From assembly GCA_004211785.1 (NCBI GenBank), contig SHBX01000003.1:62001-126000 (forward strand): 64,000 bases of DNA, written 5' to 3'. The DNA is from Winogradskyella sp. (GTDB taxonomy: Bacteria > Bacteroidota > Bacteroidia > Flavobacteriales > Flavobacteriaceae). Position 1 is the stretch's first letter; the number at the start of each line of letters is the position of its first letter. A program made the position numbers and the translations under genes. Positions 27,569 to 37,396 of the stretch are shown in pieces. The notes under the pieces are model-generated. The model made no database searches. It saw nothing but the letters and a program-made list of their open reading frames with translations, and was not told the origin of the DNA.

Positions 27569-30500
27569 ATATTTTTAGGTTTATGAGTGATACTATCTCT
27601 ATTTGAAACAGTGATACTATTAATTCCTGATGTCAATAATAGATAGCCAATTTTAGGTTTTATAATCTGTTCATTTGTGTTTAAAAGCGTATCTATATCA
27701 TTTGTATAAGAGCTTAAATTAGCAGATTCAACACCCAATACACCATCAAAACTTTTGATAAATTTTACAATTTGTGCTGTTGTTATATTTTGACTAATAT
27801 GGCGTTGACTATTATTACTATTTATCCATGGTGATAAGTATATATCTAATTGATCCTTAATCTCACTAATAATTTTTGGAGAGTCAAATACCGAATCAAC
27901 AATTATAGTTGCTTTTACAATAACATACTCGAATTTAAAATTAGATACTACAATCGTATTTAGCGGAGATATTTTTGTTTTTAAGTACTCTTCTATTTCT
28001 AAAAGTTTGCATGTACTAACAAGAGGTGTAAATGCATTAGGCAATGTATGATTTTCGTATTCTTCTAATACATTTATTACTGTTGTAGAATTTGATACAT
28101 TATAGGTTATTTGAGAAAAATATATATCATTAAACGTCTCTTTTATAACTCTAAAAAAATCACTCTCACTTACAATTCTTCCTTTTGTTTTTAACCTTGT
28201 ACTTACTCGTTTATTCAATAATTTACGAGTCTCTTTTGACTTCCCTCCAAATGATGAAAAAGGCTGTTTTATTGATGCTATTTCAGGAATTGCATCTTTA
28301 GGTTTTGTAATCTTATTAGGTAATAATTTAGGCGCTTCGTTCTTAAATGTATCATTTATTACAGAGCGTTGTAATTTCACCCCGTTATTCTTTAAAAATG
28401 AAGTTTGTGAATATGATGTTAGGTCACCTCTTACGCCGATTGATATCCAAGAAAGGGGTTTAGCCATAACCAATGGTATGGGGCTTATATCTGATTCAAT
28501 GCTAAATTTAATTATTCCTTCACAAGTAAAACTATTCGTTCCATCTGATAATGGACTAAACGGTAACCATCCTGAATTACTTAAATATGAATAATGTACA
28601 CTGTCTGAATCTGGAATAGATTTAGATTTAAAATTCTGATTTAGATTAAAGTAAAAACTATTTAAATTCGATGTTACTACATTCTCTAAGCCCAAAAACA
28701 AGACACCATTATAGTCTAGTTCTGGAAACAGAGCAATCTCTTCAGTAACTGTTTTTTTTGAATTAAGAGAATTGTCTATATCCTTTGTAAATGCTGATAT
28801 TTCATAGCTTGTATCATAAACTTTATAATTTTGAAATGGCGAATATGTAAAACACTGCAATGGATAACCTCCTACATCAGAGCAAATGTCATAATGTTGT
28901 GATGCACTATAAGTAACAGAAAGTGATTTTACTTTAGGCGAAAATGGAGGGTTTGGTGCATGTTCAATAGGTATTGTAGTCTGCTTAGGCCTAGATATAT
29001 GTGCTGCATTATACAAAGTTACCGCAGAAACTATTTTTGCATATAAACTACTTCCAAAACCATATTTCAGGCCTGAAAGATTCATTCTTAAAAAACCACA
29101 TTTACTCTTGGAAGAATATTTTAAAACTGTATTCTGAATATTTGGATCTTCAGGAAGATCAATAATTGGTGTTTTATTGCAAAACTTTGGTGGCTTTTTA
29201 AATTCACCGTATTGAAAAAAACTCTCATTAGTAAGACTACACTCTGTATTTGATTTTCCTGTACTAAATAAAAGATTAGATGTTTCATAATTATCTATAA
29301 CACTATGACAATCTGTATCTTTTATATATGGAGTACAAACAGGAGGTTTAGTAATATCAGAACTAATTTCACATGTTTGCTTAGCAAATTTATCATTTTT
29401 ATCTTCCCAATAACCATTAATAAGTTTTTCAAAACCAACTGTAAATGCAGTATTATTAAATACAGCTGGTACTTTTATATCAACAGGTTTTACTGATATT
29501 TGTTTTTTTAACCATCCAAAAAGAAAGGATACTATCCAAGGCAAAACAGAAGGTAAAACAGATTTAGATTTTGAAACTTCTACTTTATCATAATTGCCTG
29601 CTAAATACTTATTATACTGAGAATAATAAGTTTCAAAATTGTAATTACCTGTTTTGCTTTCCGGTAAGTTATCCCATATAAAATGAAACAATAGATATGT
29701 ATAAGGCTTACTGAAAACTTCTCCACTACCCATTATAAATTCGCTATTAAAAGCTGGGGTTGCTCCAAACAATTGAAATGGTTTAGTAGTGTTTATTGTT
29801 CCACTAGAATTATATAAGTCTAATGTTTTTAAATTAGAGACATCTACTTGTATATCTAAAGTTTTAAGTAATGGCGGATTAGAAACGTCTAAAAATTGAT
29901 TAAAAACCATCTTAAACATTGGCCATGAACAAGATATATTATCTGGGTTATTTTTAAACTTTTCTATGCTAGGAACAGAAGGTTTTAGGGTAAATGATAT
30001 TGTCAAGCAATTGTTATTATATATGTGATATAATTTATTATCATCTTTATTTAACTCTATCCAAGATTTTTCTGTGCTTAAATAGTAGCTTACATGATTA
30101 AATGTATCATTACTAATTGGTGTTTTATTACTGCTTTTATCTATAGGTTTAAAGCCCATATTTAATGTCACAGTTCTTTGACCTTCTTTTAAATACAATA
30201 GTGGTGATCCAAATGAGAATCCCATTGTTGATGGTTTCTCTGTAGAGTTATCAATTGTTCCAGTTCCAAAGGTATCCCACTTACTGATTAGTCCATTGTT
30301 ATCTTTTGTAAGCTTCCCTATATCAGGTAACTCTTTTAACAATAATTTTGTATAGTTTTTACTACCCACTACTCTTGAAAGCGTATAAGTCTTAGCTATA
30401 GATGTAGATGTTAAATTTGTTTGATCTATAGATTCAAATACAATAGGCTTTTTTAAAGCATCAAGACCCGCATTAAATGGTGTTGATTTCTTAAGAAGAT

Positions 30501-31440
30501 ACGATGATGATTTTTTACTTAAATCTACACAAGCAAAAACGGCATCTGCCCTTTCTTGTTTTTTTGATTGTTTTAAAATTTTATCAAAATAAAATTTTAA
30601 ATGCCTTTTTGAGATAAGATTTAGTTGATTCTTATATAAATCAATTAAATCTATAAATGTCCTTAATAAAACAGTATCAGGATAAGGTCCTTTTTTAGCC
30701 TTTATCTCACTGAATTCTGTCTTAGCAAAGTCAATTATATTTTTTATAAATGATAAAATTAAACCAGTTACTTTAGAAGACGCATCAAAAATTTGTAGTA
30801 TCGAATTGTCATTCAAATACTCGTTTAAACCAAGAGTTTCCCAATAGGTTCCTTTGTTTTTGCTATGCTTCCAAATAAATTCATCATATAAATCAAACTC
30901 TTTATATATTTTAAACTCTACGGGTTTAATAACATTGTCACTTTCTAATTTATTTTTTAAATCAATTATAGCCCATAGATATTTACTGTACTTAGACTTG
31001 ACTTCTTTTATTACAAAGGATTTTAAATTATAATTCATCTCTGAATTATTCATATAATAAGTCCAATTCTCAATAGTCTTAAACATTTCTATAAGCATAT
31101 AGATTAGTTCATTGATATATGCTTTGACTAATTCTTCGTTTTCATCAGAAAAAGGCATTTTCATTTTATCTACATTCTTTATCATATGAATGTATTGTGC
31201 ATATTTTTCTGTGTACTCAGTTTTTATAATAGATGCTAATAAAAAAATAGGGTCTTTATTTAGAAAAGGTTCCCAATTTCCTGACACTTTATTATTACCA
31301 TCATAAAAGTTGATATACTTTGCAAAATCTACCAAAAAGGCAAGTCTATCTTGGGTAGTTCTTCCATCTATAAGTTCATTATTTGATATCAGAGCATCTG
31401 TCAAAGAATTATATGCGCTATTTTGATTGATTAATGTCAT
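27565..31440 (-). CDS. Large eCIS baseplate protein (Afp11-like, baseplate J-type C-terminus)
   Basis: At 1291 aa this is longer than most Afp11-type proteins. The N-terminal ~300 residues are helical (ending near QERADAVFACVDLSKKSSSY). The C-terminal ~180 residues have the baseplate-J pattern: ESDFFRVIKETFNDI, LLEIEEYLKTKISPLNTIVV, a strand repeat, and ISQNITTAQIVKFIKSFDGV. The middle (~690-781) contains an insertion with six cysteines that is unusual for a cytoplasmic assembly protein. It starts 9 bp after the gp25-like gene and is translationally coupled to the 915-aa gene. Confidence 0.8.
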   Translation of the reverse strand: MTLINQNSAYNSLTDALISNNELIDGRTTQDRLAFLVDFAKYINFYDGNNKVSGNWEPFLNKDPIFLLASIIKTEYTEKYAQYIHMIKNVDKMKMPFSDENEELVKAYINELIYMLIEMFKTIENWTYYMNNSEMNYNLKSFVIKEVKSKYSKYLWAIIDLKNKLESDNVIKPVEFKIYKEFDLYDEFIWKHSKNKGTYWETLGLNEYLNDNSILQIFDASSKVTGLILSFIKNIIDFAKTEFSEIKAKKGPYPDTVLLRTFIDLIDLYKNQLNLISKRHLKFYFDKILKQSKKQERADAVFACVDLSKKSSSYLLKKSTPFNAGLDALKKPIVFESIDQTNLTSTSIAKTYTLSRVVGSKNYTKLLLKELPDIGKLTKDNNGLISKWDTFGTGTIDNSTEKPSTMGFSFGSPLLYLKEGQRTVTLNMGFKPIDKSSNKTPISNDTFNHVSYYLSTEKSWIELNKDDNKLYHIYNNNCLTISFTLKPSVPSIEKFKNNPDNISCSWPMFKMVFNQFLDVSNPPLLKTLDIQVDVSNLKTLDLYNSSGTINTTKPFQLFGATPAFNSEFIMGSGEVFSKPYTYLLFHFIWDNLPESKTGNYNFETYYSQYNKYLAGNYDKVEVSKSKSVLPSVLPWIVSFLFGWLKKQISVKPVDIKVPAVFNNTAFTVGFEKLINGYWEDKNDKFAKQTCEISSDITKPPVCTPYIKDTDCHSVIDNYETSNLLFSTGKSNTECSLTNESFFQYGEFKKPPKFCNKTPIIDLPEDPNIQNTVLKYSSKSKCGFLRMNLSGLKYGFGSSLYAKIVSAVTLYNAAHISRPKQTTIPIEHAPNPPFSPKVKSLSVTYSASQHYDICSDVGGYPLQCFTYSPFQNYKVYDTSYEISAFTKDIDNSLNSKKTVTEEIALFPELDYNGVLFLGLENVVTSNLNSFYFNLNQNFKSKSIPDSDSVHYSYLSNSGWLPFSPLSDGTNSFTCEGIIKFSIESDISPIPLVMAKPLSWISIGVRGDLTSYSQTSFLKNNGVKLQRSVINDTFKNEAPKLLPNKITKPKDAIPEIASIKQPFSSFGGKSKETRKLLNKRVSTRLKTKGRIVSESDFFRVIKETFNDIYFSQITYNVSNSTTVINVLEEYENHTLPNAFTPLVSTCKLLEIEEYLKTKISPLNTIVVSNFKFEYVIVKATIIVDSVFDSPKIISEIKDQLDIYLSPWINSNNSQRHISQNITTAQIVKFIKSFDGVLGVESANLSSYTNDIDTLLNTNEQIIKPKIGYLLLTSGINSITVSNRDSITHKPKNI

Positions 31441-31449
31441 GTATGTATT

Positions 31450-31875
31450 CTATAAATTTGTGGCTTCTTTTAAATGAAACGGAAAGACATAATTATGTCT
31501 AGTATTCGTTTTATTATAGATGTATTCGATGAATACGCTTACTAACCCATTCTGTAAACTTTCATATTCTACATCTACATTTTCTACTGATATTCTAGGT
31601 TCATTATCTAAAAGCGTTACTTTCACTGTATCAATTATTTCGCCTTTTAATGTTTCATCCATAACTTCAAAAACAAATGCTTGCATACCAGAACCAAAAT
31701 CAGGTTCCATAACACGTTCTCCAAAATTGGTACGCATAATTATATTGATACATTCATTAATATTCTGCTCATATTGTGTTAGATTTAACTGACAATTCCC
31801 TGCAGAAAACACTACTGGAAATGCCCATCCTGAACCTAAAAAATTATTATCCTCTTTGCTTAATCTTCTATCCAC
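31450..31875 (-). CDS. eCIS baseplate wedge protein, gp25-like (Afp9)
   Basis: The 141-aa product is of normal length for gp25/Afp9 proteins. It has the GSGWAFPVVF start, the INECINIIMRTNFGERVMEPDFGSGM motif (the family's G-E-R-x-M-x-P-x-F-G), EIIDTVKVTLLDNEPRI and a C-terminal beta pair. gp25 proteins link the baseplate wedge to the first sheath ring. It overlaps the PAAR gene by 8 bp. Confidence 0.93.
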   Translation of the reverse strand: MDRRLSKEDNNFLGSGWAFPVVFSAGNCQLNLTQYEQNINECINIIMRTNFGERVMEPDFGSGMQAFVFEVMDETLKGEIIDTVKVTLLDNEPRISVENVDVEYESLQNGLVSVFIEYIYNKTNTRHNYVFPFHLKEATNL

Positions 31876-32167
31876 CTATTATTACTGTAAACATTCCTAA
31901 AACTATTTCTCCACCATGTGCTGTTTCATCACCTATCCTAGCGGCTGGCACACCACCAATCATTACTGTTGATGATCCCATAACTATAGAATCTGGTGGA
32001 CCTACACATACTAAAGCATCTCCAACTCTTGCTGCTGGTAAACCTCCTATTAAAACCGTTGGTTCACCAGGCCCAACAATAGGTCCGCCAACATGAGGTA
32101 TTGGAACCACTGCTGGTGTTTGCATTGGACATTCATGGAAATCTGTTAACCTTGCTGCTGGTGGCAT
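31868..32167 (-). CDS. PAAR-domain spike tip protein (Afp10-like)
   Basis: The whole 99-aa protein is a PAAR domain with two GGxPAARxGD repeats (residues 41-50 and 71-80). Likely zinc ligands are His11, Cys54 and His84, with Cys13 or His25 as further candidates. PAAR proteins form the metal-stabilised cone at the tip of the central spike. It lies between the VgrG-like gene (6-bp gap) and the gp25-like gene. An ORF on the opposite strand is a by-product of its repetitive codons. Confidence 0.95.
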   Translation of the reverse strand: MPPAARLTDFHECPMQTPAVVPIPHVGGPIVGPGEPTVLIGGLPAARVGDALVCVGPPDSIVMGSSTVMIGGVPAARIGDETAHGGEIVLGMFTVIIGG

Positions 32168-32173
32168 ATTTAT

Positions 32174-33973
32174 TTAATTTATCATTACCATTGTACCGTT
32201 AATAGAAAGCTCTCCTCCACTATTAATTTGTGCCATCTCTCCTCCATTAACACTATACTGTGTATCTGCATTTACTTTGACATTCATGCCACTAATAGAA
32301 ACATCTCCCGTAGACGATTCTATAGTCACACCCTGATCACCTTTGAGTGTTAAATTCTGTGTGGCTTCTACTGTAATATCTTTATCACTTTTAACCACTA
32401 TACCACTACTTGACATTACGATATTGTTATTATTCTCGTCTTGAATACTTATTTGTTTGTCCTTATCACTAAAAGTGGCCATATTATTATTTGGTGTTGT
32501 AAAGGTTAACACCTTATTTTCATCATCAAATTTTATATTAATTCCTGATTTTGAGACTATGGCTTTTATTGTGTTTTTTTCATCTGGAGTTAATCCTTCA
32601 AAAGGTTTATTTTTAGAGCTACTGTATAAACTACCAAGTATAATAGGGTAACGAGGATCTTCATTTAAAAATCCTATGACTACCTCATCTCCAACCTCAG
32701 GTAAGAAAAAAGCTCCTGCACCACTTGTAGAATAAAAATTAGATAATCTAGCCCAAAGGCCTTCTCCAGATTTATCGAATAGGGGAATATCTATTAATAT
32801 TCGCAATTGGTTATCAGGGTCTTCATACATTTTTTTTACTGTAGCGTTAAATAACCCACAAGCACCAGGTAAAAGACCTGAAGCAGAAGGTGCCATAACA
32901 TCTGGCTCTTCTGTAAACCATCTTGGTGATAAACCAAAACTAGCTTCGCTTACCCAGTTACCATTAGATATATCATGGGTAACACTAGATATTAAGTGAT
33001 TTCCATTAAATCTAGTACCAACACCATCTATGGTAAAATATTTTCCAGGTTCTACGAGGTTAGAGCCTTTAAAACTGACTTGACCCTGAATCTTAGAATA
33101 TTCACTTTTTATCATTTCTGCTTTAGCCCAATTATTTAGACTATCCTCTTGCAATGAAGCTGATGTTTGTAATACAAAGTCAGATAAGTCAACAACTTCT
33201 GCTAAGTCTTCTGATGATGAGCTTCCTGATCCAGAATGAGTATTGGATGCTTCTCCAGAAATAACCTCTTGAGTTTTATAATCCCAAGCATTCGCTTTAG
33301 CTGATTTAAGTTGGGAAACAGAATTTAAGTCTGCTTGAAATTCTAATAAGTTATCTCCATTAACAACTTTTAATACGGGACTGGTTTCTGCATCAGGTTT
33401 TTGAACCGTTATTTTTCCATTTATAGTAGTAACAAATAGACCATTAGCTTCAGATCTAGCAAGAATATAATCCCAATCAGTAGCATAATATTGAACTTGC
33501 TCAGGCCATTCTGTTGTCGTAGATGTTACAGAAGAAGATAGCCCTGAATATTTTCCGATTATAGATGAAATTATATCACTATCTGTTTTCTTTGAAAACG
33601 TCAAGCTCTTTCTACCAACTATCATTTTCACCGCTTCATCACGACACTCTAACGTCAAAGTAGAACCTATTGATTTATCAATTTTTATTGCTTGTTTTGT
33701 GATAATACCTTTGAAGATGAGTTTGTTTTTAGATTCGTAACCTGCTTGGATACTAATTTTAGCACCTGGTACTAAATCTGAAGATGAACTAGCTTCAAAC
33801 TTTCCTGTTGTAGAATCTCCATCTAGTAATTTTATTCTTGCTGTAGAGATTCTATTAATCCCTTTTTCAATATAAATGGATAATATTCTCTCTTCATAAG
33901 AAATTTTGGAGTTATTAACTTGTACTAAAAAAGTTATAACACTACCAGTATCTATATTTTCTGTAGCACTCAT
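32174..33973 (-). CDS. VgrG-like central spike protein (Afp8-like)
   Basis: The 599-aa protein has the gp27-like N-terminal half (ISYEERILSIYIEKGINRI to about 350), a gp5-type OB fold (AGAFFLPEVGDEVVIGFLNE, YPIILGSLYSS) and a C-terminal triple-stranded beta-helix with regular short repeats (DITVEATQNLTLKGDQGV, GDVSISGMNVKVNAD). This is the trimeric spike hub on which the PAAR tip sits. Its ATG overlaps the last base of the LysM gene's stop. Confidence 0.93.
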   Translation of the reverse strand: MSATENIDTGSVITFLVQVNNSKISYEERILSIYIEKGINRISTARIKLLDGDSTTGKFEASSSSDLVPGAKISIQAGYESKNKLIFKGIITKQAIKIDKSIGSTLTLECRDEAVKMIVGRKSLTFSKKTDSDIISSIIGKYSGLSSSVTSTTTEWPEQVQYYATDWDYILARSEANGLFVTTINGKITVQKPDAETSPVLKVVNGDNLLEFQADLNSVSQLKSAKANAWDYKTQEVISGEASNTHSGSGSSSSEDLAEVVDLSDFVLQTSASLQEDSLNNWAKAEMIKSEYSKIQGQVSFKGSNLVEPGKYFTIDGVGTRFNGNHLISSVTHDISNGNWVSEASFGLSPRWFTEEPDVMAPSASGLLPGACGLFNATVKKMYEDPDNQLRILIDIPLFDKSGEGLWARLSNFYSTSGAGAFFLPEVGDEVVIGFLNEDPRYPIILGSLYSSSKNKPFEGLTPDEKNTIKAIVSKSGINIKFDDENKVLTFTTPNNNMATFSDKDKQISIQDENNNNIVMSSSGIVVKSDKDITVEATQNLTLKGDQGVTIESSTGDVSISGMNVKVNADTQYSVNGGEMAQINSGGELSINGTMVMIN

Positions 33974-34650
33974 TAATTAGGTTGTATTATTGGTGGAAAA
34001 ACAAGCTTTTTATCACCTTTGAGATGTCTAAATTTATGCAGTTTGTTATACTTAGCCACATGTATGTAGTATGATTGTTCATGCCAAATTTTATCACACA
34101 AATTTGGTAATGTTTGTCCTTCAACTACATTAACTAAATGGCTAACATCTGGTGATTCATCCTTATCCTCTTGAGCTACATTCTTAGGAGACATATATTC
34201 ACCAAAGCTTAGAGAAACTTTTGCTCGTAAAGGACTTCCATCTGGTTTAAACAATGTGTATGTCGTATCAAAGCTTTTAAGAACACTCTTAAACGTAATG
34301 TTTTTTCCCCATCTAATTTTTACAAAATTTGGACGATGAATTTCACCATTATATTTAAAAACAATCTTTTCAAGAGCATTAATCTCTTTAGCCATATCAG
34401 TACGACCAGAGTTAACAACACCTGTACAATCAATAACAATATCAAAACTAAGTTCGGCACTTGGTGTACTTTTATATGTCTGAGAAGGCGAACTAGAATC
34501 TGGCGGTTGCTCCTCATTGTAGTCTATTTTTCTATTCCATTTGATAGACTCAGGGTTTATCATACATGAATAAGGATTACCAGATAAAGGTTTTTTAAAA
34601 TCCTTATCTGTATAACCATATATTAATAGCTTTTTTAGACCTCCAGACAT
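33973..34650 (-). CDS. LysM-containing tube/spike adaptor (Afp7-like)
   Basis: The 225-aa protein has an N-terminal beta-rich domain (KLLIYGYTDKDFKKPL, ESIKWNRKIDYNEEQ, LSFDIVIDCTGV) and a C-terminal LysM module at about 170-222 (VVEGQTLPNLCDKIWHEQSY to LVFPPI). This matches Afp7/gp53-like adaptors that join the tube to the spike hub; the LysM here is structural, not a secreted peptidoglycan binder. It follows the DUF5908 gene by 2 bp. Confidence 0.9.
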   Translation of the reverse strand: MSGGLKKLLIYGYTDKDFKKPLSGNPYSCMINPESIKWNRKIDYNEEQPPDSSSPSQTYKSTPSAELSFDIVIDCTGVVNSGRTDMAKEINALEKIVFKYNGEIHRPNFVKIRWGKNITFKSVLKSFDTTYTLFKPDGSPLRAKVSLSFGEYMSPKNVAQEDKDESPDVSHLVNVVEGQTLPNLCDKIWHEQSYYIHVAKYNKLHKFRHLKGDKKLVFPPIIQPN

Positions 34651-34652
34651 TA

Positions 34653-34823
34653 TTATCTATTGTATTTTTTTTTTGCAGTACTTTCTGATATTAGCTTTTT
34701 ACATTCCTCTAAAACTTGACGCTTTATATCTTTTATATAGTTTTGTCCTCGATACTTTTTATAAGTATCATGTTCAGATTTAATTTCTGTTTTTATAATT
34801 AATTCTCTAATTTCTATTGGCAT
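34653..34823 (-). CDS. DUF5908 small protein (Afp6 position)
   Basis: This 56-aa gene is easily missed because of its size. Translation from the ATG at 34823 gives MPIEIRELIIKTEI at the N-terminus, a charged helix and a basic end, closing with TAA at 34653-34655. The MPIEIREL start is the mark of DUF5908 proteins, which lie at the Afp6 position of many eCIS loci. It fills the gap between the second tube gene (5 bp away) and the LysM gene (2 bp away). Its function is not established. Confidence 0.85.
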   Translation of the reverse strand: MPIEIRELIIKTEIKSEHDTYKKYRGQNYIKDIKRQVLEECKKLISESTAKKKYNR

Positions 34824-34828
34824 AACAT

Positions 34829-35305
34829 TTAATTTAGAAAAAGACCCTTTATTGATTTTTTTGTAGTTATCTCGAAAAAAGAATATGCTAATTCAATAGT
34901 TTCAAGAACTAAATCGTTACTGTCAGATTTTAAATCTGAAATAGAATACTTAATAGGATAGGCGTTGTTAAATGTCCATTTTTTACAGACTTTACCTTTT
35001 TCATTTAATAAACTAACAGAAACAGCATGAGTTTGTATAGGCTTTGATAATCCTTGATCTATTGTACTAGAGCACCAGTTCATAAGTTTTGATCCTACGG
35101 GCATTAATGCTCGCTTTAAAACTAAATTTTGACCATTTGAAACAGAAGGAAGACGATATTTAAATCTATTTTCTCCTCCTCCAGAAACTTCTTCGACTGT
35201 CATTTCTTTGGAGATTCCCGAAACTTCTTTAAAAGCAGCATCTTCCCCTTTAAACGATAAAGTAAAGTAAAAGCCTACAGGATATTTAGCCGCCTGATTT
35301 GCCAT
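34829..35305 (-). CDS. eCIS tube protein (Afp5-like)
   Basis: The 158-aa protein belongs to the phage T4 gp19-like tube family: YPVGFYFTLSF, AAFKEVSGISKEMTVEEVSGGG, a KRALMP turn, and the paired strands KWTFNNAYPIKYSISDLKSD and LVLETIELAYSFFEI. It is likely the tube initiator that contacts the baseplate, as in the Afp5 position, because it is next to the DUF5908 and LysM genes. It overlaps the other tube gene by 20 bp. Confidence 0.92.
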   Translation of the reverse strand: MANQAAKYPVGFYFTLSFKGEDAAFKEVSGISKEMTVEEVSGGGENRFKYRLPSVSNGQNLVLKRALMPVGSKLMNWCSSTIDQGLSKPIQTHAVSVSLLNEKGKVCKKWTFNNAYPIKYSISDLKSDSNDLVLETIELAYSFFEITTKKSIKGLFLN

Positions 35306-35759
35306 TAGTAATTATCAATTGTTCATGAGCAATCTCAATGGTGTCTACAGCAACTTCATTCCCATCAGACTTTAAATCTGTACTAGTAATTTTGGTAGGG
35401 AATGCATTATTTAGCTGCCATTGCATAGTCACTTTACCATTTTCGTCTAATAGCTTTATTAAAACAGTTCTACGCTTTATGGTATTCATTACAATCTGCG
35501 TATGCCAATCCCAAAAGGTATTATCATTTACAAAAACACCTCTTTTCATAGTTATGTTTCCGTATTTTACAATACCTGGCATTTTCTCTGTCGAAAAAAG
35601 AGGACTATTACTTTTTCTATATTCAATGATTTGGTTTTCTACATCCATTCCAGAAACTTCCTGAAAAGCAACGCCTTTTAATTCGGTACCTAAGTCTACT
35701 TCAAATCTAAACTTTGGCATAGGCCAAGTTGAATTTTCTTTACTTCCATCTACTGCCAT
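35286..35759 (-). CDS. eCIS major tube protein (Afp1-like)
   Basis: This 157-aa protein of the gp19-like family has WPMPKFRFEVDLG, VAFQEVSGMDVENQIIEYR, GNITMKRGVF and a C-terminal QWQLNNAFPTKITSTDLKSD followed by VAVDTIEIAHE. It shares the strand order and the NNAxPxK-x-x-x-x-DLKSD motif with the adjacent tube paralogue. Being next to the sheath gene, it is the best candidate for the main tube subunit. Its stop lies 19 bp inside the next gene. Confidence 0.93.
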   Translation of the reverse strand: MAVDGSKENSTWPMPKFRFEVDLGTELKGVAFQEVSGMDVENQIIEYRKSNSPLFSTEKMPGIVKYGNITMKRGVFVNDNTFWDWHTQIVMNTIKRRTVLIKLLDENGKVTMQWQLNNAFPTKITSTDLKSDGNEVAVDTIEIAHEQLIITNGKSGG

Positions 35760-35789
35760 AATTATATTTTTTTAATGATTAATTGATTA

Positions 35790-37370
35790 TTAACTAGATT
35801 TAGCCATTTCTTGAGTGAAATTAAGTACAATGAATTCTGCCGGATGTACTACAGCTACTTTAACTGATACATTCATAAAACCTTGTAAAAGGTCCATTGA
35901 AGTCATTGTTGTTCCCAAACCACACTGCACAGAATAAGCATCTGACGCAGAGGCACCTTGCAAACCTCCTTCTTTCCAAATTGAATTTAAAAAACTGCCA
36001 ATCATAGCTTTTACACCTTCCCAAGTGTTCTTGTCGTTTGGTTCAAAAACATAGGCATGACATGCTAGTTTACAAGATTGTTCTAACATTGTCATTGTTC
36101 TTCTTACAGACAAATATTTCCAATCCAAGCTATTACCGTCTAAAGTTCTAGCTCCCCAAACTAATATTCCAATACCATTAAAGAATCTAATTGCATTTAT
36201 AGATTTTCCTGAGACTGCATCTTCATTTAGACCCTTCTGTTGTGTTTGAGAAAGTTTTATAGGTAAGCTTGACGCTCCCGTAATTGACGTATTTGCGGGA
36301 GCATGCCATACACCTCTTTGATTATCTATTGTAGCCATAACTCCTGCCATAGCACCACTAGGAGGCAAAATATTTGCATCTGACAATATGTGGTTAACTA
36401 TAGTTTTATAGGTTTTACTTGCATTAATTAATGTTGTGTTATTTTGATGAACAGTCAATGGTGTACCGGATGGCTTCTCTATATTAGATAGGATTGTTGC
36501 AATATTTTGATCAGGATTACTAGCTGGGTTTATAATTGGTGCCAATTGCTTTAAATCGCCACCAAAGAGGTTAGTATAGTCTATATCTGTATTTTGCATT
36601 ACGGTTGTCCCTATAAAAGGATAATACGCTGTACCATATTTAAGTCCATTAACACCTGTATTATTTCTAAATGTCAAAATATCATTAGTGTACATTATTG
36701 GGTCTGGATTTCTTCCTCCAATGATGTCAAATACACTAATAGCTGTACCCATTTCTGTATTCTGAAGTAGCATTTCTTGCATTAAAGTACCGTTGTTTTC
36801 TACAGAAAGTAAAGTTGCCTCAGGACATATATACATTGTAGGTTCTTCTTCATTCTTTAATAATGCTAATCCACTCATAAGATCATTTAACTCTACATTA
36901 GAATTTATAATTTGATCCCCTGGTTTCATTGGTGATTTTGATGGCTCACCATAAGTTCCAACTGAAACTATGTATGCATCTCCGCCTCCATTCTCATAAA
37001 ACAGCTTAATACTATTATACAAGTAGTATATTGTATTTGGATCTGGAACTATAGAGTAATAACTACTATCAATTACTACATAATCTCCCTTTTCTGGTTT
37101 ACTTTTTTCCTTTACCAAATAGTATTCAGGATTGTATTGTTTAGCTGGGCTTTTTGGTGGTGGTGGATCAGGGTAGCAGTAGATAGCTTGAAACTCTGCA
37201 AATGATGTGATTTTTTGCGGTACGCTTGTATAAGACTTACCTTCATACATAGCTTGCGGCGTATACCCAATAAACGCTGGCACTGCTGTAGCTACTGGAA
37301 CTACTGAATTTGGAAAAGCATTTACCTCATTGATATAAACACCTGGAGATTTAATATTAGACTCAATCAT
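35790..37370 (-). CDS. Contractile tail sheath protein (Afp2-4-like)
   Basis: The 526-aa product begins with the classic sheath start SPGVYINEVNAFPNSVVPVA followed by TAVPAFIGYTPQ, and its C-terminal domain has INAIRFFNGIGILVWGARTL, the WKYLSVRRTMTMLEQS strand and VAVVHPAEFIVLNFTQEMA. These are the conserved core and handshake regions of contractile sheaths. Only one sheath gene is present, whereas Afp and PVC encode three; single-sheath systems are known in other branches. Confidence 0.96.
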   Translation of the reverse strand: MIESNIKSPGVYINEVNAFPNSVVPVATAVPAFIGYTPQAMYEGKSYTSVPQKITSFAEFQAIYCYPDPPPPKSPAKQYNPEYYLVKEKSKPEKGDYVVIDSSYYSIVPDPNTIYYLYNSIKLFYENGGGDAYIVSVGTYGEPSKSPMKPGDQIINSNVELNDLMSGLALLKNEEEPTMYICPEATLLSVENNGTLMQEMLLQNTEMGTAISVFDIIGGRNPDPIMYTNDILTFRNNTGVNGLKYGTAYYPFIGTTVMQNTDIDYTNLFGGDLKQLAPIINPASNPDQNIATILSNIEKPSGTPLTVHQNNTTLINASKTYKTIVNHILSDANILPPSGAMAGVMATIDNQRGVWHAPANTSITGASSLPIKLSQTQQKGLNEDAVSGKSINAIRFFNGIGILVWGARTLDGNSLDWKYLSVRRTMTMLEQSCKLACHAYVFEPNDKNTWEGVKAMIGSFLNSIWKEGGLQGASASDAYSVQCGLGTTMTSMDLLQGFMNVSVKVAVVHPAEFIVLNFTQEMAKSS

Positions 37371-37396
37371 AAAATTTTATTTATTTGATTAATAAT

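Noticed and set aside
31776..32096. Plus-strand proline/threonine-rich ORF opposite the PAAR gene
   Set aside because: It is the mirror of the repeated PAAR codons; the minus-strand PAAR protein has clear motifs and operon context.
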